A stretch of 64,000 nucleotides of DNA from Hyposmocoma kahamanoa (GCF_003589595.1 NW_020653711.1:3915207-3979206), one strand, 5' to 3'; positions 1-12,500 are shown, counted from the first letter of the stretch. A program made the numbers and translations. Notes: generated by a model from the letters alone, not told the origin.

Positions 1-430
1 CAATTGGGATCGATCCATTATCATGGACAGGACTGTTCTTGCGAATAAGCCTGATATTGTGATGTTGGATCGATCGGAGACGAGGGTATTTCTTGTGGAC
101 GTTACCATCCCGCAAGACGTAAAAGCCGAAACCGAGAAACGCCGGAAGTATCTCGACCTGGCGCACGAGATCACGACAAGTGGGATGTGGCTTCCACTGA
201 AATAATTCCAATTATTTGTCCGCAAATGGGTTAATCCCAGTCAGCCTTTCCAACAGCTTGAGGCGGTTGGATTTCTGTGGCGTGTCGCTGCCACCACAAA
301 TGTAGAATTCGGTCCTGCTCGATACGGCACATATTGTTCGCCGGTTCTTGAACCTGAGTAGGTTCAAGAACCCTGACCCCGGCCGAATGTGCTATTGCCG
401 GGAAATACCGCCTCTCCCACTTAAAAATTC
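1..430 (+). mobile_element. 3' end of a non-LTR retrotransposon (C-terminal ORF plus 3' UTR)
   Basis: An open frame running to a stop at 203-205 encodes a peptide with the pattern NKPDIV..D......L.DV.IP.D, followed by a lysine/arginine-rich helix. This is the kind of C-terminal segment found at the end of lepidopteran reverse-transcriptase polyproteins. The frame is open towards the window edge, so the start is outside. Downstream sequence to about 430 has no ORF and is probably 3' UTR. The clade assignment is an inference from pattern memory. It is a remnant, not an intact element. Confidence 0.55.
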
Positions 431-1165
431 AAAATTAATTATTTAGGTTTTTAGAGTCTGAAATAGATATAATCATTGACCTATTAGCCACACACTAGGA
501 TAACGAAGGACACACACACACACAGTCAACCAAAAATTACATTTTGGTTGCGTCTATTATGTAGTTATATTATTAAAAAATTATATTATTTACATAATGA
601 TAGGCGAGTCACCGAACTAAGTAATATTACCTCTTGTTTATTAATTCAGTTGGATACCTACTTACGCGGTAAAAAGTATTCGAAGATCTCTAAAAATAAT
701 AATTGGGACAATGAATTGAAGAATTATCGGCGTTGGGAACTACCAGGACATTTCTCCAAAGCCGCAATTTTCTGTGTCCATGCACTAAACTTCACTTACT
801 TATCGAAACAAAAATCTACAAAAAATAGAGTGTATAATATAAGGGCGAAAGCTAACTGGAGAGAACAAAATCTTCCCAATAAACCTTTCGGACCTAATGA
901 AAAAAAATTCCGAAATGCCTAAAACCTGACAACGGTGGCGTGTCCTGAATGCAGAATTCAACACAAAGTGTCATTTTTCTTAAAATTGAAACCATATATC
1001 TATACTAGACTTTAGTTCACGTATAATAAATTAGATGATAGTACTTATAATCTGAATTTCACAAGAAACTAAACAATAGTTTATTAATCATTAATCAATA
1101 ATATTACAATACCAAGATTGGTGCGTGTCCCAGGCTTAGGCGGGAATTCGGTGGTCGTTAATAAT
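431..1165. other. AT-rich spacer with an unrecognised ORF
   Basis: It contains a short CA repeat near 510-523 and an ORF at 548-922 (+, up to 124 codons) whose lysine- and asparagine-rich product I do not recognise. AT-rich DNA can give an ORF of this length by chance. No splice or promoter context supports it. Confidence 0.3.
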
Positions 1166-1169
1166 TACG

Positions 1170-1588
1170 CTACACATCACAAGTGAAGCATTTTAGAAGT
1201 TTGATCTCGTTCATTTGATGCTTCTTGCCAAAAGATAAAATATGTCCGATATAAACGCATTGATCGACAATCTCCAACATCTCACTTCCAACTGTGACTC
1301 TTGAATTTGTGACGTTGGAGATGTTCGCCACAACCTTAGTCTTGGACTTTTTCATCTTGAGGCCCACCCAAATAGAAGCATCATGCAGTTGTTGCAGCAT
1401 ACGCTGGAGATCGTTAATGTTTTCAGCGAAGAGTACTAGGTCGTCTGCAAACCGTAAGTGGGACAGGAACACTCCATTGATGTTAACGCCACATTTAGTC
1501 CAATCAAGTGTTTTCACTACGTCTTCTAGGACAGCAGTAAACAGTTTTGGCGAAATGATATCACCCTGCCGCACTCCCCTTTTGATTG
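1170..1588 (-). pseudogene. LINE reverse transcriptase fragment (RTE-like)
   Basis: The minus strand encodes the central reverse transcriptase blocks: a G.RQGD.ISP-type motif at its start (RQGDIISPKLF), then about 50 residues later LRFADDLVLFA, which carries the FADD catalytic box, then a KSK basic motif. The arrangement matches RTE-like LINEs common in Lepidoptera. Only about 130 residues remain and both sides are cut off. A family A fragment abuts it on the higher-coordinate side. Confidence 0.8.
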
Positions 1589-1589
1589 G

Positions 1590-1737
1590 AAAGTCCCATG
1601 TGCCTGTAATTCACGAGCGCCCTTACCCTTCTAAATTGGAACGCAGTAATGCTAACATTACTGCTTTTTGGCAGAAATAGGTAAGATGGCAGTATTTCCG
1701 TAGACGAACTCTTTCAGAAGGAGCTATACTGCTACTG
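1590..1737 (-). repeat. Family A retroposon, 5' half
   Basis: This matches the 5' portion of the ~300-bp family A repeat that recurs through the window. It includes the internal inverted pair CAGTAATG...CATTACTG and the 5' block containing GAAAGAGTTCGTCC (here reversed and mutated). The 3' half is missing. Confidence 0.8.
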
Positions 1738-2050
1738 AATAACTAGGATTACAAAATACTGAAAATGAAAACAATTTAAAATTTGATTTTGTAGCTGTGA
1801 CTGTGACATTTACGTAGCTGCTTGTTTACATAGCTACATACATATTGGTATTTATATAAACTCGCAAATGTACACATTTCTAAGTTCTTTGTCATCAATT
1901 TGTAGGATTTTGGTTGAAATATACTATTAATTTGAAATATAAGGTATAAAGAGAAACCCGAAACGTATGTTTCCTTCATCATCGTCATCATGTGTTGATA
2001 CTTATTCTAAACGTTTCAATGTACGCAAATTTAAAAGCAGGGTAATTTTT

Positions 2051-2184
2051 AGCGGTAGAGCTCATTGTGAAAGAGTTTGTCCAGGTAAGTACTGCCACCT
2101 AGCCTATTTCTGCCGCCAAGCAGTAATGTTAGCATTACTGCGTTTTTCTGGCGAAATTATAGGCACATGGAACTTATGTCAAGC
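2051..2184 (+). repeat. Family A retroposon, 5' half
   Basis: It starts with the family 5' block (GTAGAGCTC..TGTGAAAGAG), contains the CAGTAATG/CATTACTG hairpin, and ends after the acetyl-like GGCACATGG block. The 3' half and poly-A are absent. Confidence 0.8.
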
Positions 2185-5100
2185 AACAAAAATTTTTTCA
2201 TGATTTTATGTTAGAACCAATTAGAAAATGACATTGATAATTCAGAAACAAAAATCGTGTTACATGGTGTTATGTGTTCGCAATCTGGTGCTTTTTTGCT
2301 TATTCATTCTGGAAATATCTGCCTTCCGAATAGGTTGAAAAAGGTTCACGTTTTCGCGTTTTCAGTTACAATTTGAGTACTTGAAATTATCAAAGACATT
2401 CTGAGATCCAGATGTGATTTTACCGCGATTAGTGCAAGTTTTTGTTCTAAAGCAAAATTCGCCGACCTCGTATTTGTTACAGTAGACAAGACCAAAGTGT
2501 TCCGTAATCAAACTGTCGATTTACAAACAACAATTCAATTGTAAGCATTCCGGCATTTTTTTCTATAGAGATGTACACAAGCAGTTAAGTTTATACGCAA
2601 TCCGATGATTTCCAGTTGAAGGAGTTTAAGTAAACCTTTTTTCGAAATTAGACCTGACTATGTTTGTAGTATATAGTGTTATTTGTAAAATACTAACCAC
2701 CTCGTTGGACATCATAAACAACAGCTTTTGCTGCATGACCTTGTGGCGTATATGCTACTTAGTACAGGGATAGCTCAATGAAACAACATGTGTTTACTTC
2801 ACGTACACGTGCGATACGTCCCCTCACACTACTGTCTAGTGTCGTAATGGCGGGAACGGCGCGGGCGGGCCGCATTGTATCCTTATATTGTCTAATGTCT
2901 ATGGTACATAATGTGCATACACTACATCTCTCCCTTTCAATAAAATTAATGAAAATTTTAACAATGTGTACTTTTACTTTACTTTTATAATCATTACTAA
3001 CTGCCACAATCTACTAAATAAACACAGCCTAAAGCATTTTACATTGTTCTTCATTGTGTCCGTTTTTATCACTTTGACTTTCCTCTTCATCATGAATGTG
3101 CAATTGCCCCTCTATTTTCTTTTGTCCTTTTTAATTCTTAACTTGTCTAGTCATTTTCCACGTGTATATTTCTTGCATACATCATAAGGTAATACAGAAG
3201 ATCATCCTTCCAGACGGAGTTTTGGCTTTAACTTATTTTAAAACGCTTAATTTGTCGCGGTTTTGTTTTACGATCTCGCCGTTCGGTTGTGGCAAGTATG
3301 GCTTTGAATTGTAAGTCTAATGCTAAATTCCGAGTGGCATACTGACTGGGTGCCAAGTTTGAAAAATGTAGAACCTTTAAAATTTCCTGGAATATTATGA
3401 ATTTCCTAATGCGGCTGCAACAGTCAATTAAGAGTATATATATATATATATTTCATTCACGAACTATAAGGAATGTATTTACGGTACTGACCGACATTAC
3501 GTTCATCCTTCACGATCTTAATAGTTCATCGGTCTTTTTAATTCAAACTATGAACTGTCTGTGTTGATAGTAAATCATCATCCTGATTTCACCTCTGTTG
3601 GGTATAGGCCTGGATGACATTAGCGTTGATAGTTCATCTGTATTTTATTCAGTAGCGGGAAAATGAGCTATCTTTCACTGCTTTTAGTATAAGATCGAGG
3701 GAGATGCACAACTGAACGTTGCCAGCTCGTTAATACGTACAGATGGTAGCACATTACATCGACAGATTTTGTTCCGTTGTACTGGAGGAGATATTCAAAC
3801 AAAAATGTATAAGCCGATGAACTGCTAATTGTACATTATGTATTTTTTCAATATTTTCCGGTATCAAACTATTTCGTTTGACACTCAATATTTATTTATA
3901 AGATGAAGGATCTTTCAACATCTACAGATATAAGATATTTGTTCAAACTTTCGTTATTTATGTCAACGCCCTTCACAATATTTTCACTTATCTTTCTAAC
4001 CTCATCATAATGGGTGTTTCGGTGTAACACTCTTTCAATTTTATTTTCTTCGTCAGTGGTACAATTCATTACTGCTCTGAGATCGTCAATAACATGTAAG
4101 AACTCCGACATTGATAAATCAGATTTTTGTAATTCAGTTAGGGCTATTTGAATAACATTTATCAATATATATAATTTAACAATGGTAGAATATCACCGCT
4201 ATCTATAATATTTTTTTTGCTTTTCGTATGGAAAGAGACTCATTGCTAATAAAACTGTTTAAAACATTTGATATTCACTTCTTCTTGTCGATATCAAATA
4301 TTAGAATCGACACTATTCTAATTGCATAAGCACGAAATCGTAATTTCAAATATGTGACATATATTATTGTGCGTGGCTTTTTACATAATTATATAACAGT
4401 AACAGTAATGCGTAGCCTTGTGATGTATTATTGTGAGTGGCCTTTTACTAGTAAGCACTAAGTAACAGTAATCAGCTGCTTAGAATACGGCTTATTGTTA
4501 CTGCTTTGTGCGTCACCTTTTGTTAAATCATTTGCGTGGCCATTTGTTTCAACAAGGTTGCATGGTCCTCTAAGATTTTTATATTATATATTTTCAATTT
4601 GCGTGGCCATTTGTTTAAGTAAGGTTGCGTAGCCATAAAACGAATTAATTATTATTACCCTTTATTATAATGTTAATTTAATGATCAAGCACTAGACCAG
4701 CTTGCCTGAAATTATACGTAGATAGTAAGTGAAAGTTACTTGTGGTAAACGTATTTATTTAGACTACTCCAGTTATTCTACTTCGAGCCAAATGAATGTT
4801 GTTTATTGTGTTTGAAATATTACAAAATTCCACCAGACCACCTTAGCACTTAAATAATACCTGTAACTATTCCTTGGGATACATAAGAGCAATGTTTTCT
4901 GTTTGGATTAATAAATCCCACACCATACACTCAACTTTTTTTTTTCAATGTGAAATATCTACTAATCACTTCTAAATATACGTCAATAATTTACACTTTA
5001 GCGATTATTGATACTTGTAAAGTAATTACCAGTTCTTATTTGGGTATATTATTACACGTCAATTCACACCAATATGAAATGATTATGTGAATTAAAATAC

Positions 5101-6420
5101 TTGAAGATATCTTCATGTGAGCCATACGATTTGATCAACCAGTTCTCATGAACCACGATTGACTTTTCTACGAGCTGTGCGCTGAGACACCTTTGTGTTA
5201 CTTGGAATTCGTCACATAGTTCATCGATATGCTTTAAGGTTCATTGTCACTTTTTTCATTTTGCATGAAATTAATATTTAGTACTGAACTGCTTTACTAT
5301 GGACAGAAGGAGATTCACTTAAAATGGAAACAAAACGAACAGGTATGCTTACCTGCATATCGCTGCTTCTCAAGAATAGCGGTTCAACCTGTAATTGGTC
5401 TTTTTTTTCTGACATTTATACAGATAAGGCAAAATTTTGTTGTGAATTAGACTCCCAAAGTTTTCGTTGGGTATAATAAGAGATCAATGACAACATTGGG
5501 GTGGTATCGTTAACTTTGTGTAGCAGACATACTACGTGACCTGACATATCACTAGCTTTTGAGATAGGCCGCCATAGTACATAGTTATCGATATGTATAG
5601 GATTAGACCATGAGACAATTGGAGATCAAACATTGTCAATTTTCATATACAAACATAACTCCTGTCTAAGAGGAACTGGGGAGTTTGCGCTCCTTCGCAT
5701 TTTATGGTCATGTTGATCGCATAACTGATATAACCTATAATTTTCAGTTATGTGGAACTCAAGGAGTTTTCACTCCTTCACGTTTACTGATAATTTTAGT
5801 GCGTACACTGACGTAACTCCAATTTACGAACAATTCATGGATCACTCCTTCGTATTTCATGACCATATAGATTATATAAACTGATTTAACATTTTTATAA
5901 GTAATTTCCATTACGTATAAAACATTACAATTTTCACTTTCTGGCGCACTCAAGGTGTTTTCACTGTTCATAGTTGTTGTTCTATTCGGCTAATATTTAC
6001 AGGCACTATTTGTTGTTGTGTAGTCTGATATATCAATATCAACCGTATTTGTTGAAAACATTTTTTCTTCTAGTAGTTGCTGATTATACTTTATTATTTC
6101 CAACATCACTACTTAATGATAATTATCACATTAATGCCAACAAACGCTGGATATGTTGCTATGAATCAGTTTTTTGAAAGGACAGAATAAACCACTCATT
6201 CAATGAGTAGGTATGTAGTATTTTAATATAGTGATAAAAATGTTTACTTAAATGTAAACAAAATGTGAGCTGTTGCTTACACAAAAATGCATTTGCAGGC
6301 CATGTCTAATTAGTAAAGAAAGGATTTGCACTGCTGAATTAGTAACGTAAAGTTGGTCAAAATTTATTCGCTTTTATTTATTTTTTGTTACATATTTCTA
6401 ACATCAAGTTTTTTTAATTC
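2185..6420. other. Unassigned AT-rich region
   Basis: No recognisable gene was found. It holds a (TA)n run at about 3437-3452, a short lepidopteran CTG-TTGGG-TATAGGCCT repeat fragment near 3595, a decayed tandem array around 4365-4645, a loosely repeated block around 5670-5960, and a minus-strand ORF at 3896-4165 (89 codons, opened by TTG rather than ATG) with no recognised domain. Most of it is probably decayed transposon DNA. This is inference. Confidence 0.4.
4365..4645. repeat. Decayed local direct repeats (GCGTGGCCATTTG)
   Basis: TTTGCGTGGCCATTTGTTT occurs at 4531 and again at 4598 (period 67), each followed by AAGGTTGC. Weaker GCGTGG / GAGTGGCCTTTT relatives lie at about 4370 and 4435. 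The spacing suggests an old tandem repeat or satellite-like unit. Confidence 0.55.
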
Positions 6421-6423
6421 GCT

Positions 6424-6590
6424 GGTTCGTTTCGTGGCTTAGTTGGCATAGCGTTAGGCACGGTTTGCTAGAAGACGTTGGTTAGAATCCAGCCGGATCG
6501 AAGGAATTTCCAAGTGTTCGATCTTTGTATTGATAATTATAACAAACTGGTGGAGTAATTTCACAAAAAAATAATTGAAAACCATGGTGA
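6424..6590 (+). repeat. tRNA-derived SINE (family D)
   Basis: The head has a polymerase III A-box-like stretch (TGGCTTAGTTGGCATAGC) and a B-box-like GGTTAGAATCC. The body then reads GTGTTCGATCTTTGTATT...CTGGTGGAGTAATTTCA. The same head and tail occur at 23577-23765 (minus), 23826-24063, 33748-33850 (minus tail) and 44205-44445. Confidence 0.75.
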
Positions 6591-6719
6591 AACATCGTGA
6601 TTTTCAATAAATTAATTAACTAAATATTTTTATTTATGTACGAAAGTAAAATCTGATGAATTATGAAAAAGTCATAGAACAATAGTCGTTGTTTATGATC
6701 TTGTGTATAATACAGCGAA

Positions 6720-8046
6720 TACAGTCCAGTGAGGTTGTTAATATTAGGGGTTAAAGTATGAAATTGCCGTTTTATTGCAATAGGTTCTTTGAATTTTCAT
6801 AGAATGTTCATGGTTTGAGGTTTTCGAATGAAACTTTTTTCAAATGGTTTCTGTGATTTTTTTTTAAATTTGAAACATTTGAATATCGACTTTCAATTGT
6901 TTTTGTTATTCAATTTAGACAAGAAAGATGGATACTGCGAAAATTCGAGTGATTTTTGAATACGAGTTCCGACGCGGAACTAACGCGGCAGAAACAGCCC
7001 GCAAAATCAATGCTGCGTTTGGAGAGGGGTCTACTAATGAACGCACCGTGCGATTTTGGTTTAAACGCTTTCGTGATGGAAATTTCGACTTAAAGAACGA
7101 GCCACGAGGAAGACCGCCCACACAGATGAATAACGATGAATTAAGAGAGATAGTGGAAGCCGATCCTAGTCAAACTACCCAGGAATTAGCGGCATGGTTT
7201 AACGTTACCTTACCCACAATATTGACTCACTTGCGTCAAATCAATAAAATAAAAAAATACGAAAAATGGGTGCCTCATGATTTGACTGATCTGCAGAAAG
7301 AAACGCGTGTTGAAACTTGTGTTGCCTTGTTGAACCGGTACAGAAATGAAGGAATATTGGATCGAATTGTAACATGTGATGAAAAGTGGATTCTTTATGA
7401 TAACCGGAAAAGAAAAATGCAATGGCTGACCCCAGGTCAAATGCCACAACAGTGTCCTAAAGCAAAACTTACCAATAAAAAGGTAATGGTAACTGTTTGG
7501 TGGTCTCAGCATGGTGTTATTCACTATAGTTTTCTCCGATCTGGTCAAGCAATAACGGCAGATGTCTATTGTGCCCAACTCCGAACCATGTTGACAAAAC
7601 TAGCAGTAAAACAGCCCCGACTCATGAATCGATCTTCACCATTATTGCTCCACGCCAACGCGAGACCTCACACAGCACGAGAAACCATTTTGACCCTTCA
7701 GGAATTGCAGTTAGAAACCATTCGTCATCCTCCGTATTCACCAGACCTTGCTCCAACGGACTACCATTTTTTTCGTGATTTGGACAATTATCTACGTGAC
7801 AAGAAGTTTTCTTCCCAGGAGGCAGTACAAAATGCTTTCACACAGTTTGTGCAGTCTAGATCGTCGGAGTTCTATCGCAAAGGCATTAATAACCTTCCCA
7901 TTAGATGGCAGCAATGTATAGATAATAATGGCAACTATTTTGATTAAATAAATTTGTTAAAAATTTAAAAAATAAACAATTTAGATTTTCAGTACAAATC
8001 GGCAATTTCCTACTTTAACCCCTATTATTATGTAAATAACCCTGTA
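6720..8046 (+). mobile_element. mariner (cecropia-like) DNA transposon
   Basis: A mariner-size element of about 1.3 kb contains one full-length transposase ORF. Imperfect terminal inverted repeats share GGGGTTAAAGTA.GAAATTGCCG (left about 6747, right about 8000-8024 reversed). The ends read TA|CAG at left and CTG|TA at right, fitting TA target duplication. The left end carries a few extra bases relative to the right, so the exact left boundary is uncertain by several bases. Confidence 0.9.
6928..7947 (+). CDS. mariner transposase, catalytic Asp replaced by Ala
   Basis: A 339-residue ORF with an ATG start and TAA stop, the usual mariner length. It would cut and paste the surrounding element. 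The N-terminal half has the paired helix-turn-helix DNA-binding region (ERTVRFWFKRFRDG) and the mariner signature WVPHDLT near residue 113. The catalytic domain has the first Asp at residue 151 (VTCDEKW) and the third at 278 (SPDLAPTDYHFF). The second position, residue 243, is Ala: the family motif HDNARPH reads HANARPH (GCC where GAC is expected). Spacing 243 to 278 fits DD34D. The pattern, including the C-terminal GNYFD, is closest to cecropia-subfamily mariners. It is full length but predicted to be inactive because of one substitution. Confidence 0.95.
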   Translation: MDTAKIRVIFEYEFRRGTNAAETARKINAAFGEGSTNERTVRFWFKRFRDGNFDLKNEPRGRPPTQMNNDELREIVEADPSQTTQELAAWFNVTLPTILTHLRQINKIKKYEKWVPHDLTDLQKETRVETCVALLNRYRNEGILDRIVTCDEKWILYDNRKRKMQWLTPGQMPQQCPKAKLTNKKVMVTVWWSQHGVIHYSFLRSGQAITADVYCAQLRTMLTKLAVKQPRLMNRSSPLLLHANARPHTARETILTLQELQLETIRHPPYSPDLAPTDYHFFRDLDNYLRDKKFSSQEAVQNAFTQFVQSRSSEFYRKGINNLPIRWQQCIDNNGNYFD

Positions 8047-8280
8047 TAGAAAATGTACGCTAATCATATTGTTGTTGAGGTTCTACGTCGAATGGGCAAA
8101 AGCTGTAAATACTCACAAATATAAAGGAAGGAAGGAAAGGAAGCTGCAGTATTTTGACCACGTAATGACCTTCTTTCTTTTATAGTTGTGAGTATTCCCC
8201 CGAATAGATGCCAGATTCTTCAACTATTAATACTGGGGAAAATCCAATGAAAACGTAGTCGTGGCAGAAGGCAGCAGTTT

Positions 8281-8583
8281 TAGTAGAAGTAGAGCTCCTT
8301 GTGAAAGAGTTCCTCCAGACAAGTACTACTACCTTACCTGTTTCTGCTGTCAAGCAGTAATGCTCGCATTACTGCGTTCCAGTTTTGCAGGGTATGGGAT
8401 ACTGGTGAAATTACAGGAACATGGGACTTGTGAACTTATGTCTGAGGTTGACGGACACAGTGGCAGTGCCCCTCAGATCTTTGCTACTTAAACTCAGTGA
8501 CACTGCAACTGTCATGGGTAGGCGTCTCGATTACCACCAGGCGCACGATTTGTTCATCTCGTCCTTGATATCATAAAAAAAAA
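8281..8583 (+). repeat. Family A retroposon, full length
   Basis: A complete copy: 5' start near AGTAGAAGTAGAGCTCC, internal CAGTAATG/CATTACTG hairpin, mid-block GGTGAAATTACAGG, 3' block TACCACCAGGCGCACGA, then GATATCATA and poly-A. The uniform 5' ends of several copies show a genuine short element, not a truncated LINE. Confidence 0.85.
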
Positions 8584-8938
8584 GGAAAATTTCCTGGTTG
8601 AAAAACCTAAGAGCCAGTCTTCAATTTTAGCACACGTTCCTTCTTTTTTCAAAAATAAGGATAGCCATGATGGTTGCCAACCTTCTTAGAGAAGCAGCAC
8701 TCTAAGATGCTTGTAGGAGTGCTCTCGAAGTTATCGTTATTCTGGAATTCGTATTGCTACAGAAAATTCCCCAATTGACATTTATTCTACATAAAATACA
8801 CATTATCTACAATCAAAAAGCTATAAACTAATTAAAGGCCGGATCAATAAAAAGACATCAAAAGAAACAAATAACAATTAGTAATTGATTTAGAGATTAT
8901 AGACGACTAGATAGGTTTTCCATTTTAGGTACTTTGTA

Positions 8939-9243
8939 TTTTTTTTTATAGTATCAAGTGACGGGATGGATAAGTCGTGCGTTTGGTGGTAAGCTACACG
9001 CCTGTCCATAATAGTTGCCGTGCCACACAGAGCTTTAAATCGCAAATATCTGAGGGGCACTGCTACTGCGCCCGTCATTCAGAGACATAAGTTGACAAGT
9101 TCCAAGTGCCTGTAATTTCACCAGCACCTTACCTTTCAAAACCGGAACACAGTAATCTGACATTACTGCTTGGCGGCAGAAATAGGTAAGGTAGCAGTCT
9201 TTCTCTGGAGGAATTCTTTCACAAGGAGCTCTACTGCTACTAA
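8939..9243 (-). repeat. Family A retroposon, full length, minus
   Basis: A reverse-oriented full copy, with poly-T then TATAGTATCAAGTGACGGGA at the low-coordinate end and the 5' block ending in CTACTGCTACTA. It lies only about 120 bp upstream of gene A exon 2 and is opposite in direction to the copy at 8281. Confidence 0.85.
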
Positions 9244-9365
9244 TAATGCAATATTTGGTATTTGTTTCTATTGTATTTAATGTATTTATTAGGTACTTTT
9301 TGTAATTTTACTTGGAGTCCAGGTATTGGTGTGATTGGTACATTTTTTTATTGTATCTATTGTAG

Positions 9366-9588
9366 ATTCCAAGAAACAGCTGTCCATTATCCAACTTGTC
9401 GATTCAACAACGGCTCATGTCTCGGTGGATTCCCGCGCCTCTACAAAGAAATAAGTACACTTTTGAAAGAGAAACCAAATGCCTTGCTGTTGAACGCCGG
9501 AGATAGCTTTCAAGGGACTTATTGGTACACTTTGCTAAAATGGAACGTTACTCAAGAGTTCATGAACTTGTTGCCTCATGATGCTCAC
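9366..9588 (+). CDS. Gene A exon 2
   Basis: 223 bp between acceptor TGTAG and donor GTAAGT. It encodes FQETAVHYPTCRF... and the second metal-site motif LLLNAGDSFQG. It differs from gene B exon 2 at 7 of about 75 residues. The first base completes an Arg codon started in the missing exon 1. Confidence 0.93.
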
Positions 9589-12500
9589 GTAAGTTATTTT
9601 TACTATTCTCTTTCTTATCTTTACAGCACATATACGCGATAGGGAATGAATGAACTCATATTGTCACTTCATACTCATATTTTTCTGCCCACCCTGGTAC
9701 GATAGCACAGAGCGCGTTTAATAATGCATCAAATTGAGATTGTGACCCTTGATATACGAGTTCAGCTGGTTTATCCCACTAGTCTGTTTTGTATCCATGA
9801 TATTTTCTTGCAATCAGGTTTGTATTCTATATATTAGATATAGTAATAGCACAGTTTAATAAACCCTACAGTTGCGCAACGAATGTACTCGCGCACAGCT
9901 ACGGGATACTTGAAGGGAGTCGGGCGGCGCAGGCCGCGTCCTGCAAACACGCTTAATTTGCCGGATCGAGCGCTAAGAGTTACTGTGTGCTTGTTTTAAA
10001 ATATTTTTGACAAAACGTTCAGCGAGTTCTACGAAAATCGTTGTATGCACTTATATTGTCACACATGAACTGTTTTGTTGAATACTGTTGTAAGCTGGAA
10101 TTAGACAGAGTTTTTTAGAAAGCCAATTTTAGACAGAGTTTTTGTTCATTTGTTGGAAACAATATTTTATATAAATTATTTGACTTACTAAGTAAATTTG
10201 AATGTTAATCGCAATCATGTTCATGTTTCCCCCATTCTTTTATGATTAAATTATTCATTCGAATGCGAATGCAATATATAGTTAAATTTAATTAGAAGAC
10301 TGAAAACATCAAAAATAAAATATCACGTAAATATTTGGCAGTGCAACACTTGTTACGCAAGGCGAACGTAGGGCAATCGCCGAATAAGCGGCGACCGGAA
10401 AACAATACTGCATTGCACGAGGCTCTAGCTCACTGCACGGGGTGCAGCGTCAGTAGGGCTAGCATGAATGCGCGTGCAAGCGTGACTTGCACGCGAGCGA
10501 CATAACGCACAAAATCTCTATGCGAGACTAGCAGTATCGCGCGCTTTATGTCGCTCTCGCGCTAGTCGCGCCCTGTCGTGCTAGCCCTACAGCCGTGTAC
10601 TTTGAAGACAACGTGACCGCATTGACGTCAAAGGTGGAGACGGCGGCCCGGAGCATCGAATATCGCGGCATTCGTAATCCAAATTCGATTACTTATCGTC
10701 TACATTTTATATAGTAATTTCTTTTAAATAAATTAGTACAATAAATTGATTTTTTTTGCAACTTCGTCTCGCAACAAACTTAATTGGCGCAGTCGGTAGG
10801 ATTCGTCGGGAATAACGTCAGTAAATCTATTACGGGTTTCGACAAATTCAGAATCTACGGGAGTTGTAGAGCACAAGGAATCCAGAAATTGATTCGGCAA
10901 GAGAAATGTTGTAAATACTCTGAATCTTTCGAAGTCCTTTCTGTCTTATTCTAATCCTATTTTATAATTTTTTTAATATACAATAGATACACGCTTGGCC
11001 ACAATCTCACCTGATGTTAAGCGACGACGTGACCGACGATGGGCCGCGTTTGCCTAAAAAATGCGTATTCACTCTAGCTTTGAATAGCCCCAAATTGTAC
11101 TTTTCGGGAAACTTATTGCGAATAGGTGGAATATCAACGACATTTGAATGGAGTGCTCCGGATCTTCTAGTCGACCGAAGGAGGTACGGTGAGGGTGGAA
11201 CTAAATTGAAAAGTTCTTGCGCACACTCTCCGAAATGTATCCGATAGAAAACTGATAAGCAGGCTACTTTTCTGATGGTTGAAATTTTGTAGCATCGACT
11301 CCACAAGAGAATTGATGTTAATAGTCTCTTTGGTTTTCGCTCCACCGGGTCCAAGGCAGCTAACTAGTAATCGGCAGAGCTGTCCCAAAAGTGGCAGCGG
11401 TACTCCATAAACGATCGAACTTGTGCTTTATACAGATTTAGAAATAGTCCAAGGTTTTTTCATCCACGAAAATCGGAGAATATTAAAGTATGGAGTAATA
11501 GTAGATCTATTAATAAGAAGCTTAGTTTAATTGACAAGAGACGTAATTTAGACGAAACCATGGCTAACTCTGATATAGAGGCGATCTATAAATCGCTCAG
11601 AGTAGTGCCCGAATTCGACGGGAACCCGCATATTATAACCCGTTTCATAAATTTATTTGACCAACTAGTCATAGCGCACCTTGACACAAGCACAGGGCAC
11701 GAGTTAGCAAACTTAGCCCTTATTAACGGAATTTTAAATAAAGGGACGGGACCCGCAGCTAGATTGATTAATTTAAATGGCGTACCTGAAAATTGGCAAG
11801 GTATTAGGGATGCTCTAATAAATAACTTTGCGGACCATAGAGATGAAACCGCTTTGTACAACGACGTTTCGCTGCAAACTCAAGGGTCCAGCACCCCGCA
11901 GGAATTTTATGAGCGATGACAGAATTTATTTAGCACGATTATGACTCATGTTTCGTTCGTTACATGAAACCCCACTACACTACACTACACTACACTACAC
12001 TAGAACTACAATAGAAGCGAAGCGCCAACTTTACCAAAAACTCACGTTACAAGTTTATTTGCTGCGAGGCCTTAAAGATCTTCTAGGATCCCGGATACGT
12101 TGCATGCGACCTGCATCCATGGAAAAAGCTCTAGAGTTTGTCCAAGAAGAGTTTAATACTTTGTATATGCAGCAGCGCTACGACGGTAGTACAAGTAAGA
12201 AGGGTTGTGGGCAATCACCTTCTCTACATAATATTAATTTAGCCCTTAATAGCTTTGTACCTAAACTCATAACTTTCGGCGTGCCAACGAAACAACCCAT
12301 TTTTAACATGCCTGGTCCATCGCGACAACCACCAATGCAGTATGTACCATTTCAAAGTTGGAGACCTAACTTCCCATCTCAAATGTCACAATATGGTCTC
12401 ACACGTACTCAACAAATAATGCGCGCTCCTCCTCAGAATTTTACCCGCAAAGTAATTTATTTAGAATGCTGTACAATCCTCAGCCTCAGCCACAGCAATC

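Noticed and set aside
548..922. A 124-codon gene
   Set aside because: No recognisable domain, AT-rich composition and no supporting context.
3896..4165. 89-codon minus-strand gene
   Set aside because: Opens on TTG, no upstream ATG, no domain recognised. It could be an exon of something but nothing supports it.
9262..9365. Hydrophobic peptide before exon 2 as a gene A signal peptide
   Set aside because: The frame MFLLYLMYLLG... runs into exon 2, but it crosses a good acceptor (TGTAG|A) and lacks the conserved YNDFHAR segment that must precede FQET. Gene B shows exon 2 begins at that acceptor.
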